Shown here: piece after piece, positions 27,200 to 34,453 of the stretch
Layout of the letters: each line of letters starts with the position of its first letter
Position numbering within the stretch: the first letter of the stretch is position 1
IMG/VR virus record: IMGVR_UViG_3300025687_000024
Location: 46,690 to 110,689 of that record
Strand: one strand, 5' to 3'
Origin: a virus
DNA length: 64,000 bases
Program-made: the position numbers and the translations under genes
Notes under the pieces: model-generated
Databases searched by the model: none
The model's input: the letters and a program-made list of their open reading frames with translations, nothing else
What the model was told of the DNA's origin: nothing

Positions 27200-28084
27200 T
27201 TGAAGTACCCCCACCGCCTCTACTTGGTCTACCTTCTGACCAAGAAGATGACCGTCTACGACGTGCAGCAGGCCTGCACGGCGCGGGAGCTGGTACCTCC
27301 GAACGAGGACGTGCTGCGTGAGATGGCCGAGGGGTTGGGGAGTGTGCCGAAGGCCTGGCGCGCCTCGCTCAAGGGGGCGCCCGCGTCCTTCCGTCGGTGG
27401 CTGCGCCAGCAAGGGGTGCTGGCTCTGTGGAAGGACACGGGGACGGTCCAAGAGGCGAAGGACTTCCTGTTCCGGGGGCAGGTGCGCAAGGACTTCGAGG
27501 GGCTGATGCTCATGCGGGGTGACGCGGAGGCGGCGCGCACCGAGCTGCTGGTGAAGTACCCCGAGAGCTACGTACCGGACCTCCCTGTGCTCGAGCTCTT
27601 CTGCGAGTACTTCTGGAACCTCGGGGCGCTGACTGCCCGGGAGCTGTTCGAGTACCTGCAGGTGGCCCAGAACCGGGACGAGCTGGTGGCGGCAGCCAAG
27701 GGCGACTTGGCTACCACCTACGGCAAGCTCGGGCTGCGAGAGCGCGTCTCCAAGGAGAACTTCCTCGACAACGTCATCGCGTTGGCCAACCAGCAGGTGG
27801 TCGAAGCGCGCAAGGTGGGCGGCGCCTTGTCCGGGGCGACTCTCATGGGCTTGGCAGCGATCAGCCGCCAGGGTATCGACGCCATGCGTGAGCGCGACGA
27901 GATGGACCAGCTGTCGGAGGGCAACGACGAGGACCTCCGCGAGAAGGCGTTGGCCTTCAAGCTGGGGAAGATCGAAGCGCCTGCGCGTTTCCCCACTATC
28001 GATGAACTCAGCAGTGACCCCCTACAGGGAGCCGAAGATGTGCCCAACGAGCGCGGACACCTACGCCTCATCGAGGGTTCGTAG
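27200..28084 (+). CDS. Hypothetical virion-block protein
   Basis: 294 residues from a TTG start, which is poorly supported because only AGG precedes it; the ATG at 27248 is an alternative. Helical throughout (AQNRDELVAAAKGDLATTYG). No family recognised. The last 47 bases overlap the next gene. Location between the EKxA polyprotein candidate and tail-like genes suggests head or tail assembly. Confidence 0.68.
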   Translation: MKYPHRLYLVYLLTKKMTVYDVQQACTARELVPPNEDVLREMAEGLGSVPKAWRASLKGAPASFRRWLRQQGVLALWKDTGTVQEAKDFLFRGQVRKDFEGLMLMRGDAEAARTELLVKYPESYVPDLPVLELFCEYFWNLGALTARELFEYLQVAQNRDELVAAAKGDLATTYGKLGLRERVSKENFLDNVIALANQQVVEARKVGGALSGATLMGLAAISRQGIDAMRERDEMDQLSEGNDEDLREKALAFKLGKIEAPARFPTIDELSSDPLQGAEDVPNERGHLRLIEGS

Positions 28085-28553
28085 CCCTCTCGCCCTCACC
28101 TTCACCCACCGCGACTACGAGACGTTTCACGTCGAGTACGTCGTGCAGGGGAAGGACTTCATCTACCACTTCTGGCCGGCAGAGGGGCGCGATGCGTTCT
28201 GCCCCAACTTCCACCGGATCCTCGAGGACGGGTTCAAGGAGGTCCTACCCGAGTCCGCGCAGGTCGCTGCGGAGTTCTTCGACAAGGTGGACTGCGCCCG
28301 CAACGAGCTGATGCGATCGGACAAGGCCATCTTCGTCCCGATGCCCAGCTTCTACGTCCGCGTGATAGGATGGGCCGGTAAGCCCATGGCAGACCAGTTC
28401 CTCACCACGACGGTCTTCGAGTTCGTCAACAACAAGGCCCGGGAGCTCACCGATGATCATCAGCCGGAAGTTCGACAGCTACAAGGCGCTGACCCAGGCC
28501 CTCAACGGGCAGCTGATCGCCGAAGGCACCGGCGGCGTCCTCGCCGCCGCTGA
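28038..28553 (+). CDS. Hypothetical protein with long overlap at both ends
   Basis: 171 residues. The first 135 or so look like a folded domain (RDYETFHVEYVVQGKDFIYH, FYVRVIGWAGKP). The last 34 residues are Arg/Gln/Pro-rich and lie over the start of the next gene in another frame, so they look like out-of-frame sequence. GGGAG precedes the ATG at 28038. The true stop may differ if there is a sequencing error or a frameshift near 28450. Confidence 0.6.
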   Translation: MCPTSADTYASSRVRSPLALTFTHRDYETFHVEYVVQGKDFIYHFWPAEGRDAFCPNFHRILEDGFKEVLPESAQVAAEFFDKVDCARNELMRSDKAIFVPMPSFYVRVIGWAGKPMADQFLTTTVFEFVNNKARELTDDHQPEVRQLQGADPGPQRAADRRRHRRRPRRR

Positions 28554-28851
28554 CGAGACCTTCACCGACGCCGAGGCCACCTTCGAGGCAGACCTCGTGG
28601 CGGCGGGAGATGTGCTGTACATCGGGGGGTCCGACGGCGAGGCGGGGGTAGGCACCTTCGCGGTTGACTCGGTCACCGATGAGACCAACCTGGAGATGAC
28701 CGAGGTGGGCGGCGTCGACCGTACCGGCCTGTCTTGGCGCATCTGCCGGAACCCCATCGCCATGGACGACGTGCACTTCCTGGGGCAGTGTGCCCAGTCG
28801 CTCAAGTGGGTGCTCATCTACGAGACCGACACCTTCTACGTCAGCGGGTAG
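28453..28851 (+). CDS. Small beta-rich hypothetical protein
   Basis: 132 residues with alternating beta-strand pattern (DVLYIGGSDGEAGVGTFAVD, SVTDETNLEMTEVGGVD). GGGAG lies upstream of the ATG. Could be a tail or head decoration protein by composition; no family recognised. It abuts the stop of a leftward gene. Confidence 0.68.
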   Translation: MIISRKFDSYKALTQALNGQLIAEGTGGVLAAADETFTDAEATFEADLVAAGDVLYIGGSDGEAGVGTFAVDSVTDETNLEMTEVGGVDRTGLSWRICRNPIAMDDVHFLGQCAQSLKWVLIYETDTFYVSG

Positions 28852-29232
28852 TCAGCGCTTCCGCTTCGGGCTGTGCATAGGCCTTGGCGTCTCGTCCTCG
28901 TCGTCTTCCTCGTCCTCGCTCTTCTCGGGCTTCGCCCACCAGGTGATCTCGATCTGGGCAACGACGGGGTACTCCTCCCCCGCGTGGTAGAAGGACACGC
29001 CGACTCCGAGCTCGACGAATCGGGCTTCCACCCCCACCCGACCGGGGGCGTTCCGCTTCACCCAGTCCTTGGCGAAGCGTCGCATGGCGACGTCCTTCAT
29101 GTCCCCCGAGTTCTGCCGAGCTACGGGGATCAGTACCTTGGTCACGTCATCTTCGGTGGTCTGCTCGCAGTGAGGTAGGATGCGTCCACCGGAGACAGAG
29201 GCCAGGCTACGGAGTAGACTATCGAGCTGCAC
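28852..29232 (-). CDS. Leftward small protein with charged tail
   Basis: 126 residues from a GTG start (AGGGA upstream), 13 bases from the divergent terminase ATG. The body is a compact domain (RVGVEARFVELGVGVSFYHA, then VVAQIEITWWAKPEK), followed by an acidic run (SEDEEDDEDE) and a basic end (HSPKRKR). Its codons show the strong third-position GC of its neighbours, which supports it over the opposite frame. Not recognised. It is a single leftward gene inside the virion block. Confidence 0.68.
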   Translation of the reverse strand: MQLDSLLRSLASVSGGRILPHCEQTTEDDVTKVLIPVARQNSGDMKDVAMRRFAKDWVKRNAPGRVGVEARFVELGVGVSFYHAGEEYPVVAQIEITWWAKPEKSEDEEDDEDETPRPMHSPKRKR

Positions 29233-29244
29233 GAGGTTCCCTGC

Positions 29245-30942
29245 ATGAGTACAGCGGCCGCCGAGAAGTACGACGCCCTGGAGTTCTCGCCCTACGAGTT
29301 CACGGAGTTCGCGATTCGGCTGAAGGGCGAGCCCATCGACTTGTCGCGTCGTCCGTGGCTCCAGGGCATCTACACCATACCCATCAGGCACTTTCCCGGC
29401 GAAGAAATCATGCGCCGGAAGCTGATGCTCATGTTCGGGCGCCAGTCCGAGAAGTCAACGACTCTCGGGAACGCTCTGATTTCCTACTCCAACCTCATCC
29501 CCTACCTGCGCTCGCTCTACGTCACGGCATCCAACGTGCAGATGCGTGAGTTCTCTGACGAGCGCCTCCGCGCCGTAGTGCAGGACAGCCCGGTGTTGAT
29601 GCGCCTGGCGGGGATGACCGGCCCTGGCGTCCGCCACACGCAGAACGTCCTGACGAAGCGCTGGAGGAACTTCTCCAAGATCACGCTGCGCTCGGTGTAC
29701 AAGAACGCCGACCGTGCTCGCGGTATCCCGGCCGACCTGCTGTGCATCGACGAGATTCAGGACATCCACATCGACGACCTCCCGGTCATCGAGGAGACGC
29801 TCTTCCACTGCGAACTGGACGACGGGCCGATCTCGGTCTACTCCGGCACGCCCAAGACGTTCGACAACCCCATCGAGGAGTACTGGGGGAGGTTCTCGAC
29901 CCAGAACGAGTGGCTTCCTCGCTGCAGCTGTGGCGAGTGGGTCCTCCCGGACATGCGCAACATCGGAGAGCGGGGCCTCATCTGCCACCACTGCAGCCGT
30001 GAGCTCAATCCGGTGGACGGCGTGGCGCAGTGGGTCACCTACGGCAGGCAGAGTGCCGAGTGGGAAGGGTTCCACCTCTGTCAGCCCATCGTCGTCTACG
30101 CGTACAAGAACAAGCCCCGGGTGTTCAACCGGCTCTGGCAGGAGATCCTCCAGAAGAAGAAGCGCTACCCCCGTCCCCGTTTCATGAACGAGGTCATGGG
30201 GCGCAGCTACGATGCAGGCACCAAGCCGGTCACGCTCGATGAGGTTCGGCGTTGCTGCCTCAGCGAGTACGACTGCGTCTACGAGCCTGACCGGCGTATC
30301 CAGTCTACGAAGACCTGGGCTGGCGTGGACTGGGGGACCGGCGACGCGTCCTACACGGTGCTCTCCATCTTCCGCTACGACTCCAAGGGAAGGTTCAGCC
30401 TGGTCTTCGCCAAGCGGTACGAAGGCGAAGAGAGCGACGGCGACTACGCCGTGCGGGACATCGCCAACTGGTGCCGGCGCTTCAAGGTCAACCGGGTGGG
30501 GGCCGACTGGGGATTCGGCTTCGGCAGCAACGCCGAGCTGCGGCGCATTCTAGGCGCGGGGCAGGTGGTGCTGTTCAACCACGTGGGGAAGCAGAAGGAG
30601 AAGATCAAGGTCGACAAGCTCGGCGGGAAGTTCACTACGCACAGGTCCCGCGTACTCCAGGACGTCTTCACCCTCATCAAGAAGGGACCGCGTTCGGGGG
30701 GCATGGCCTTCTTCAACTGGGACGAGGCCGAGACCTTCATGAACGACATCCTGTGCGTGTCGATGGAGCTGTCGGAGACCAAGGGCGAGATCGTCTACAA
30801 CCACCCGCGTGGGGTCCCCGACGACTTCCTCCACACGGTCTGCTACGCTCTTCTGGTGAGCCAGTTCGATGTCCGCCGGCCCGACCTGCACGCCCCGGAC
30901 CCGGCTACGGACTTCACTCGATCACGGCGGCGGAAGCGCTGA
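29245..30942 (+). CDS. terL: Terminase large subunit
   Basis: 565 residues. The ATPase has a Walker A variant GRQSEKSTT (65-73) and Walker B LLCIDEIQD (D169, E170), then the coupling region VYSGTP. The RNase H-like nuclease shows D362 (GVDWGTGD), D421 (GADWGFG) and D526/D527 (PDDFLH). Two zinc-binding pairs, CSCGEW and CHHCSRE, sit between the domains at about 230-252. It drives DNA packaging through the portal. The small terminase subunit is not recognisable nearby. Confidence 0.94.
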   Translation: MSTAAAEKYDALEFSPYEFTEFAIRLKGEPIDLSRRPWLQGIYTIPIRHFPGEEIMRRKLMLMFGRQSEKSTTLGNALISYSNLIPYLRSLYVTASNVQMREFSDERLRAVVQDSPVLMRLAGMTGPGVRHTQNVLTKRWRNFSKITLRSVYKNADRARGIPADLLCIDEIQDIHIDDLPVIEETLFHCELDDGPISVYSGTPKTFDNPIEEYWGRFSTQNEWLPRCSCGEWVLPDMRNIGERGLICHHCSRELNPVDGVAQWVTYGRQSAEWEGFHLCQPIVVYAYKNKPRVFNRLWQEILQKKKRYPRPRFMNEVMGRSYDAGTKPVTLDEVRRCCLSEYDCVYEPDRRIQSTKTWAGVDWGTGDASYTVLSIFRYDSKGRFSLVFAKRYEGEESDGDYAVRDIANWCRRFKVNRVGADWGFGFGSNAELRRILGAGQVVLFNHVGKQKEKIKVDKLGGKFTTHRSRVLQDVFTLIKKGPRSGGMAFFNWDEAETFMNDILCVSMELSETKGEIVYNHPRGVPDDFLHTVCYALLVSQFDVRRPDLHAPDPATDFTRSRRRKR

Positions 30943-30956
30943 GAGGGCAAAAGAAG

Positions 30957-30973
30957 AAGGGGGTGTCCCCCTT
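30957..30973. terminator. Hairpin terminator between convergent genes
   Basis: AAGGGGG and CCCCCTT form a perfect 7-bp stem around a TGT loop, 15 bases after the terminase stop. It has no long T tract, but sits between convergent units and could stop transcription from either side. Confidence 0.5.
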
Positions 30974-31000
30974 GCTTCCTGTGCCCCCCTCGGAGTACGC

Positions 31001-31071
31001 GCTCCGGTGAGTCCCTACGACCGCCCGTGAGGTGCTGCCTCTTGGGGATGGGTCTGCGGACTCACCGGAGC
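31001..31071. repeat. 14-bp inverted repeat after terminase gene
   Basis: GCTCCGGTGAGTCC at 31001-31014 recurs inverted and perfect at 31058-31071. The 43 bases between them hold no ORF. Together with the hairpin at 30957 it makes the 170-base intergenic stretch a structured element; a small RNA, a terminator or a packaging site are all possible. Confidence 0.55.
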
Positions 31072-31112
31072 CTCCTGTTCCGGGGGCTCTGTAGTGTGAC
31101 GCTCGCCGAGTG

Positions 31113-31547
31113 CTACAGCGCCTGGAGCTCGGCCTGGGCCTCGGGGGCCTCCTCGGCCTTGGCGTTGGCCTTGGCCTTGCCGACCTTGGAGCCGACCGCG
31201 AAGCCGATGCCGCCGCCGATGACCAGCGCCGTGGCGCCGACCAGGTAGGTGGCGGGCTCGTTGCGGGGGGTCCAGGAGCGCTTGCCGTTCTTCCAGCGCT
31301 TCACGTCGCCCTCGGTGGGGACGATCTCGATGGCCTCGCCGGCCTTGAGCTCGGCGGGGATGCCCGTGGTGTTCTTCTTGTCGCTCATGTTGGAGTCTCC
31401 GTGGGTGGTCCCCTGGTTCTCGAGCAGATGGATGATGCGGTCCAGCTTCGCGACCGACTGCGGGAGCGCCCGCAGTGCGGCAGGAAGATGCTCCGCCATC
31501 AACCGATCCACCTGGGCAGCCGGGGGGACGTTGGTCTTGTCGGACAT
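31113..31547 (-). CDS. Membrane protein with two in-frame starts
   Basis: 144 residues as one frame. The first ATG has GGAGG; a second in-frame ATG at 31388, residue 54, also has GGAG eight bases upstream. Both begin MSDK. The short form, 91 residues, contains the membrane span (YLVGATALVIGGGIGFAVGS) and an Ala/Lys-rich tail (KANAKAEEAPEAQAE). The first half is a soluble helical segment. Two products, full-length and membrane-only, are plausible, as in holin/antiholin pairs, but the role is not shown. Confidence 0.68.
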   Translation of the reverse strand: MSDKTNVPPAAQVDRLMAEHLPAALRALPQSVAKLDRIIHLLENQGTTHGDSNMSDKKNTTGIPAELKAGEAIEIVPTEGDVKRWKNGKRSWTPRNEPATYLVGATALVIGGGIGFAVGSKVGKAKANAKAEEAPEAQAELQAL

Positions 31548-31594
31548 GCTGCCTCCGTGCAGCTCGAGCGTGGGTGTTCTTCCTCGCTCACAGA

Positions 31595-31611
31595 GCTTAT
31601 AGAGGCAAAGC
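31595..31611 (-). promoter_or_regulatory. Weak match to the leftward promoter-like element
   Basis: Minus strand GCTTTGCCTCTATAAGC, 48 bases upstream of the membrane-protein start. TATAAG replaces CATAAG and the upstream part matches only loosely. Preceded on the minus strand by an A-rich run (GAAAAAAATC). Confidence 0.35.
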
Positions 31612-31622
31612 GTTGATTTTTT

Positions 31623-32333
31623 TCAGTTTTCCCGCGATTCCCCGTAGGCGCGGACGTAGCGCGCCACGAAGCGGTCGATCTCGGTTGGCGTCAGCTCGAG
31701 CTGCGCGTGCAGGCTGGTTGCAAGGGTCGCAGGCACCTCCGTAGCGACCACGGTGGAGGCGTGGAGCATTCCAAGCATGCGATCCCGGGCGCGGATGAGG
31801 CGCTGGTGCAGTGTGTCCAGTCCGTGCTCGGGAAAGGCGTCCTGGTGCTCGACCCAGGTGACCATGCGCTTCACCAGGTCGAAGAGCGGAGCCCACGCAG
31901 TAGGTCCCACCGCGTCGCAGAGCGTCGTGATCTCCTCTTCGGTCAAGGAGAGCATCTCGTCAGCCACCTCGGCTATGCGCCGGGTAGCCCAGCCTGGCTT
32001 GGCCAAGTCGTCGAGGTACAGCGCGCGGAGAGTCAACAGCTCGGCCTCGTCTCGGTTTCTGGCTGGGGCGCCGACGCCGAGGCCGAGCTTGATGACTTCG
32101 ACCTCCGACTGGAGCTTGGCGACCATCTGCTCGAGCCGGCGGAACTCCACCCGGCTCGGAGCAACCCCCTTGGTCTTGCTGTCGTACAGGTTGTGCACGT
32201 CGGCTTTGGGGATCCAGACCTTCCCTGCGTGCGGTACACGTCGCAGAAGGCCCTCGCTCAAGTAGTTGGTCACCTGCCTGGGTGTTACTCCCAGGACAGA
32301 CGCCGCTCCGTTCTTGTCGTAGAATCCTTCCAT
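31623..32333 (-). CDS. MerR/excisionase-type HTH regulator
   Basis: 236 residues from ATG 32333; an ATG ten codons upstream is possible, and neither has a strong ribosome binding site. The N-terminus is a winged-helix of the MerR/excisionase type (GAASVLGVTPRQVTNYLSEG, then VWIPKADVHNLYD). A short coiled coil (FRRLEQMVAKLQSEVEVI) and a helical C-terminal domain follow. It is divergent from the second virion block, so it could regulate its own gene and that block. Confidence 0.78.
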   Translation of the reverse strand: MEGFYDKNGAASVLGVTPRQVTNYLSEGLLRRVPHAGKVWIPKADVHNLYDSKTKGVAPSRVEFRRLEQMVAKLQSEVEVIKLGLGVGAPARNRDEAELLTLRALYLDDLAKPGWATRRIAEVADEMLSLTEEEITTLCDAVGPTAWAPLFDLVKRMVTWVEHQDAFPEHGLDTLHQRLIRARDRMLGMLHASTVVATEVPATLATSLHAQLELTPTEIDRFVARYVRAYGESREN

Positions 32334-32415
32334 GGACCGACGATAACACGAAGCTCGGGTCACTCACAGAGCCCCGTTGACGTAAAATCCAGTCGGCCAC
32401 TACACTGGAGACACC

Positions 32416-33300
32416 ATGCAGGACTTCCTCACCAAGCTCGCCGAGGGCACCACCGGCGGGACTACCTCCGAGCATCTCTCCCTGTTGGGCAAGCGAGCGG
32501 CCAGTCGCTTCATGACCAAGGAGGCGGACTCGCTGAGTGCGGCTGTGCGGAGCGTGGTCGGCGAGGAATCGCTGAACCGTGACCAGGTGGAGCGCGTCAC
32601 CCAGGCCGCAAACCAGGCTGCCTGGCGCGGACTGTTCCACGAGGGTGAGCAGGACCCCAACATCGAATTCTCCCCGGCCAAGATCGACGAGGTGATCCAG
32701 CAGCCCGAGGCTTCGCCGGCTCCCCTTCAGCAGAGCATGGACTTCCTGGAGCCCCCGGTGGGGGAGCAGCTGCCGTCGGATGTCTCTCTGGAGGAGGCCT
32801 TCGGGGTGGACAAGACGGCCTCCCAGGACGAGTACCCCGAGCTCAACCCCGCGGCCGGGGCGGCGGCGCTGCACACCAAGACGGCTGCGGCGGAAGGCTT
32901 CCTGCGCTCTGACGCGGACCGGCTGGAGATCGAGGTGGGGCGCCTCGAGGACACCTTCTACGAGCTGGTCAAGCAGGCGCACCTGCAGCACGGGCACGGC
33001 ATCCTCCAGATCGCCGGCGCCGTCGGTGAGATCTGCGAGGAGCCCCCCTTCGCTCGGGCGGCCATGGAGAAGGTGGCCCAGCGTCTTCAGCGCAACGGGG
33101 TGATCATCAACCGCGCCAGCGAGATGCAGAAGCTCGCGATGGCGGTCACGGTCGATACCGAGCACCCCATCCTGACCACCTACGCCTCTCTCGAGAAGAC
33201 CGCGCATGCGGCTCGGGTGGCGCGCAGCGCGGCCCAGCAGGCCGCCGACGCCCGCAAGCTCTCCGGAGACTACCTGCGGGACAAGCTCAGGACGGCCTGA
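32416..33300 (+). CDS. Candidate head core protein with KxA motifs
   Basis: 294 residues. The N-terminus is MQDFLTKLAEG, and further motif copies are VDKTASQ, HTKTAAAEG, AMEKVAQ, MQKLAMA and SLEKTAHAA. The middle is acidic and Pro-rich; the end is helical and basic. First gene of the second rightward block. Motif density resembles the proteins at 11231 and 25174, so a protease-processed core or internal protein is inferred. Confidence 0.73.
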   Translation: MQDFLTKLAEGTTGGTTSEHLSLLGKRAASRFMTKEADSLSAAVRSVVGEESLNRDQVERVTQAANQAAWRGLFHEGEQDPNIEFSPAKIDEVIQQPEASPAPLQQSMDFLEPPVGEQLPSDVSLEEAFGVDKTASQDEYPELNPAAGAAALHTKTAAAEGFLRSDADRLEIEVGRLEDTFYELVKQAHLQHGHGILQIAGAVGEICEEPPFARAAMEKVAQRLQRNGVIINRASEMQKLAMAVTVDTEHPILTTYASLEKTAHAARVARSAAQQAADARKLSGDYLRDKLRTA

Positions 33301-33845
33301 TGAACGTGGTGCTCGCCCTGGCGTTCCAGCAGGAGCTGGAGAAGATCGCAGACGCGACGGCCGACTCGTGGTTCGGGCAGTACCGAAGCCACTGGCGGGG
33401 GGCGGCTGAATCGTCGCGGCCCGGAGCCAAGCGCTTCAACAAGGCGCTGGACATGCTCTGGAGCGGCAAGGAAGTTCAGACGCCCGGCATCGGGGGGAAG
33501 CTCGGGAAGCTTCCCTTCATCGGAGGTCCGTCGACGGTCCGTGTGGGCGGCATCGGCGGGGGCATCCAAGCTGGCGGCGAGGGCGTAGGCCGCGCCTTGC
33601 GCACGCCTGCCAGGATGCTCGTGGGTGTTCCGGCCAAGGCCGTGTGGCAGGGCACGAAGGCGGTCACCAAGGGAGTCGCCCGTACCGCGGGGACGGTCAT
33701 CCGCAAGCAGCCCCTCGGCGCCGCGATGACGGGCTACTTCGCCTACGCCGGAGCTGGGCACGGCGCCAGTGCGCTCCGACGAGGGACCGCACAAGCGAGA
33801 ACGGCTACCAAGCGATACATGGGGCAAGTCAGGAGGCCGACGTGA
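33300..33845 (+). CDS. Basic internal-head candidate with ELEKIA leader
   Basis: 181 residues. FQQELEKIADA lies at residues 9-19. The rest is Lys/Arg/Gly-rich, with a glycine-rich stretch (VRVGGIGGGIQAGGEGVG) and a hydrophobic AMTGYFAYAGAGHGA near the C-terminus. It fits a packaged, DNA-associated or membrane-inserting protein. Start overlaps the previous stop (TGATG). Confidence 0.7.
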   Translation: MNVVLALAFQQELEKIADATADSWFGQYRSHWRGAAESSRPGAKRFNKALDMLWSGKEVQTPGIGGKLGKLPFIGGPSTVRVGGIGGGIQAGGEGVGRALRTPARMLVGVPAKAVWQGTKAVTKGVARTAGTVIRKQPLGAAMTGYFAYAGAGHGASALRRGTAQARTATKRYMGQVRRPT

Positions 33846-34450
33846 GCCACATCTACGAAAGCGACCTGCAACGAGCCATGGCGGTGAGGTCCATCCTCTC
33901 CGCTCGCCCGCTGGAGAAGACCGCGGGGCCCTTCCGCCTCCCCAAGAGCCTGCTGCTCGGGTCTGGAAGTGGCGTCGGGGCCGCGGCTGGGCAAGCGGCC
34001 CAGGAGGGAGCCAAGCAGGGCAAGCGGAAGGCCAAGATGAGCGTGGGGCGCTGGGCACTCACCGTGCTCGGCCTGGCGGCGCTCGGTACCGGGCTCGGCG
34101 CTGGGCAGCAGCTGGCGGGGCACGGCGTGGGTCGGGTGATGGACAAGATGCGGAAGAACCGCATGGGGACGGACTACCAGGCCATGCTCAAGGCCGATCC
34201 GTCGCTGGACAACACGCCCCACACCCAGGCCTACTTCCGCGTGCTCCATCGGGCCAGCCCCTACCTGGCAAGCGAGCCGGTCATCGCCGCGGCTACCGTG
34301 CGCTCCATGGTCGACTCCGCGGCCATCGACGAGCGGAAGGTGAAGAGCATCCTCGACACCGAGCGGGCCGCTCAGGAGACGCGCTACCCCTTCCTGCGCA
34401 AGGTGACGGACAGCGGCAAGATGATCGCGATGCCGCCGTTCCCTGGCTGA
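33842..34450 (+). CDS. Internal-head candidate with PLEKTAG motif and membrane span
   Basis: 202 residues from a GTG start with AGGAGG five bases upstream, overlapping the previous stop by four bases. RPLEKTAGPF (22-31) marks the end of a short leader. A hydrophobic span (WALTVLGLAALGTGLGAG) follows, then a helical C-terminal domain. Function unknown. Directly upstream of the prohead protease, as internal head proteins often are. Confidence 0.7.
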   Translation: MSHIYESDLQRAMAVRSILSARPLEKTAGPFRLPKSLLLGSGSGVGAAAGQAAQEGAKQGKRKAKMSVGRWALTVLGLAALGTGLGAGQQLAGHGVGRVMDKMRKNRMGTDYQAMLKADPSLDNTPHTQAYFRVLHRASPYLASEPVIAAATVRSMVDSAAIDERKVKSILDTERAAQETRYPFLRKVTDSGKMIAMPPFPG

Positions 34451-34453
34451 GAC

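Noticed and set aside
28873-29178. 101-residue plus-strand frame with a signal-like start
   Set aside because: Antisense of the leftward 126-residue gene, whose codons fit the genome better; no ribosome binding site.
30943-31112. tRNA or riboswitch in the structured gap
   Set aside because: The stems do not form a cloverleaf or a known riboswitch core; only plain inverted repeats are present.
32377-32406. Possible sigma70 promoter TTGACG-18-TACACT before the second virion block
   Set aside because: It would place the start about three bases before the ATG and remove the GGAG site; too weak to call.
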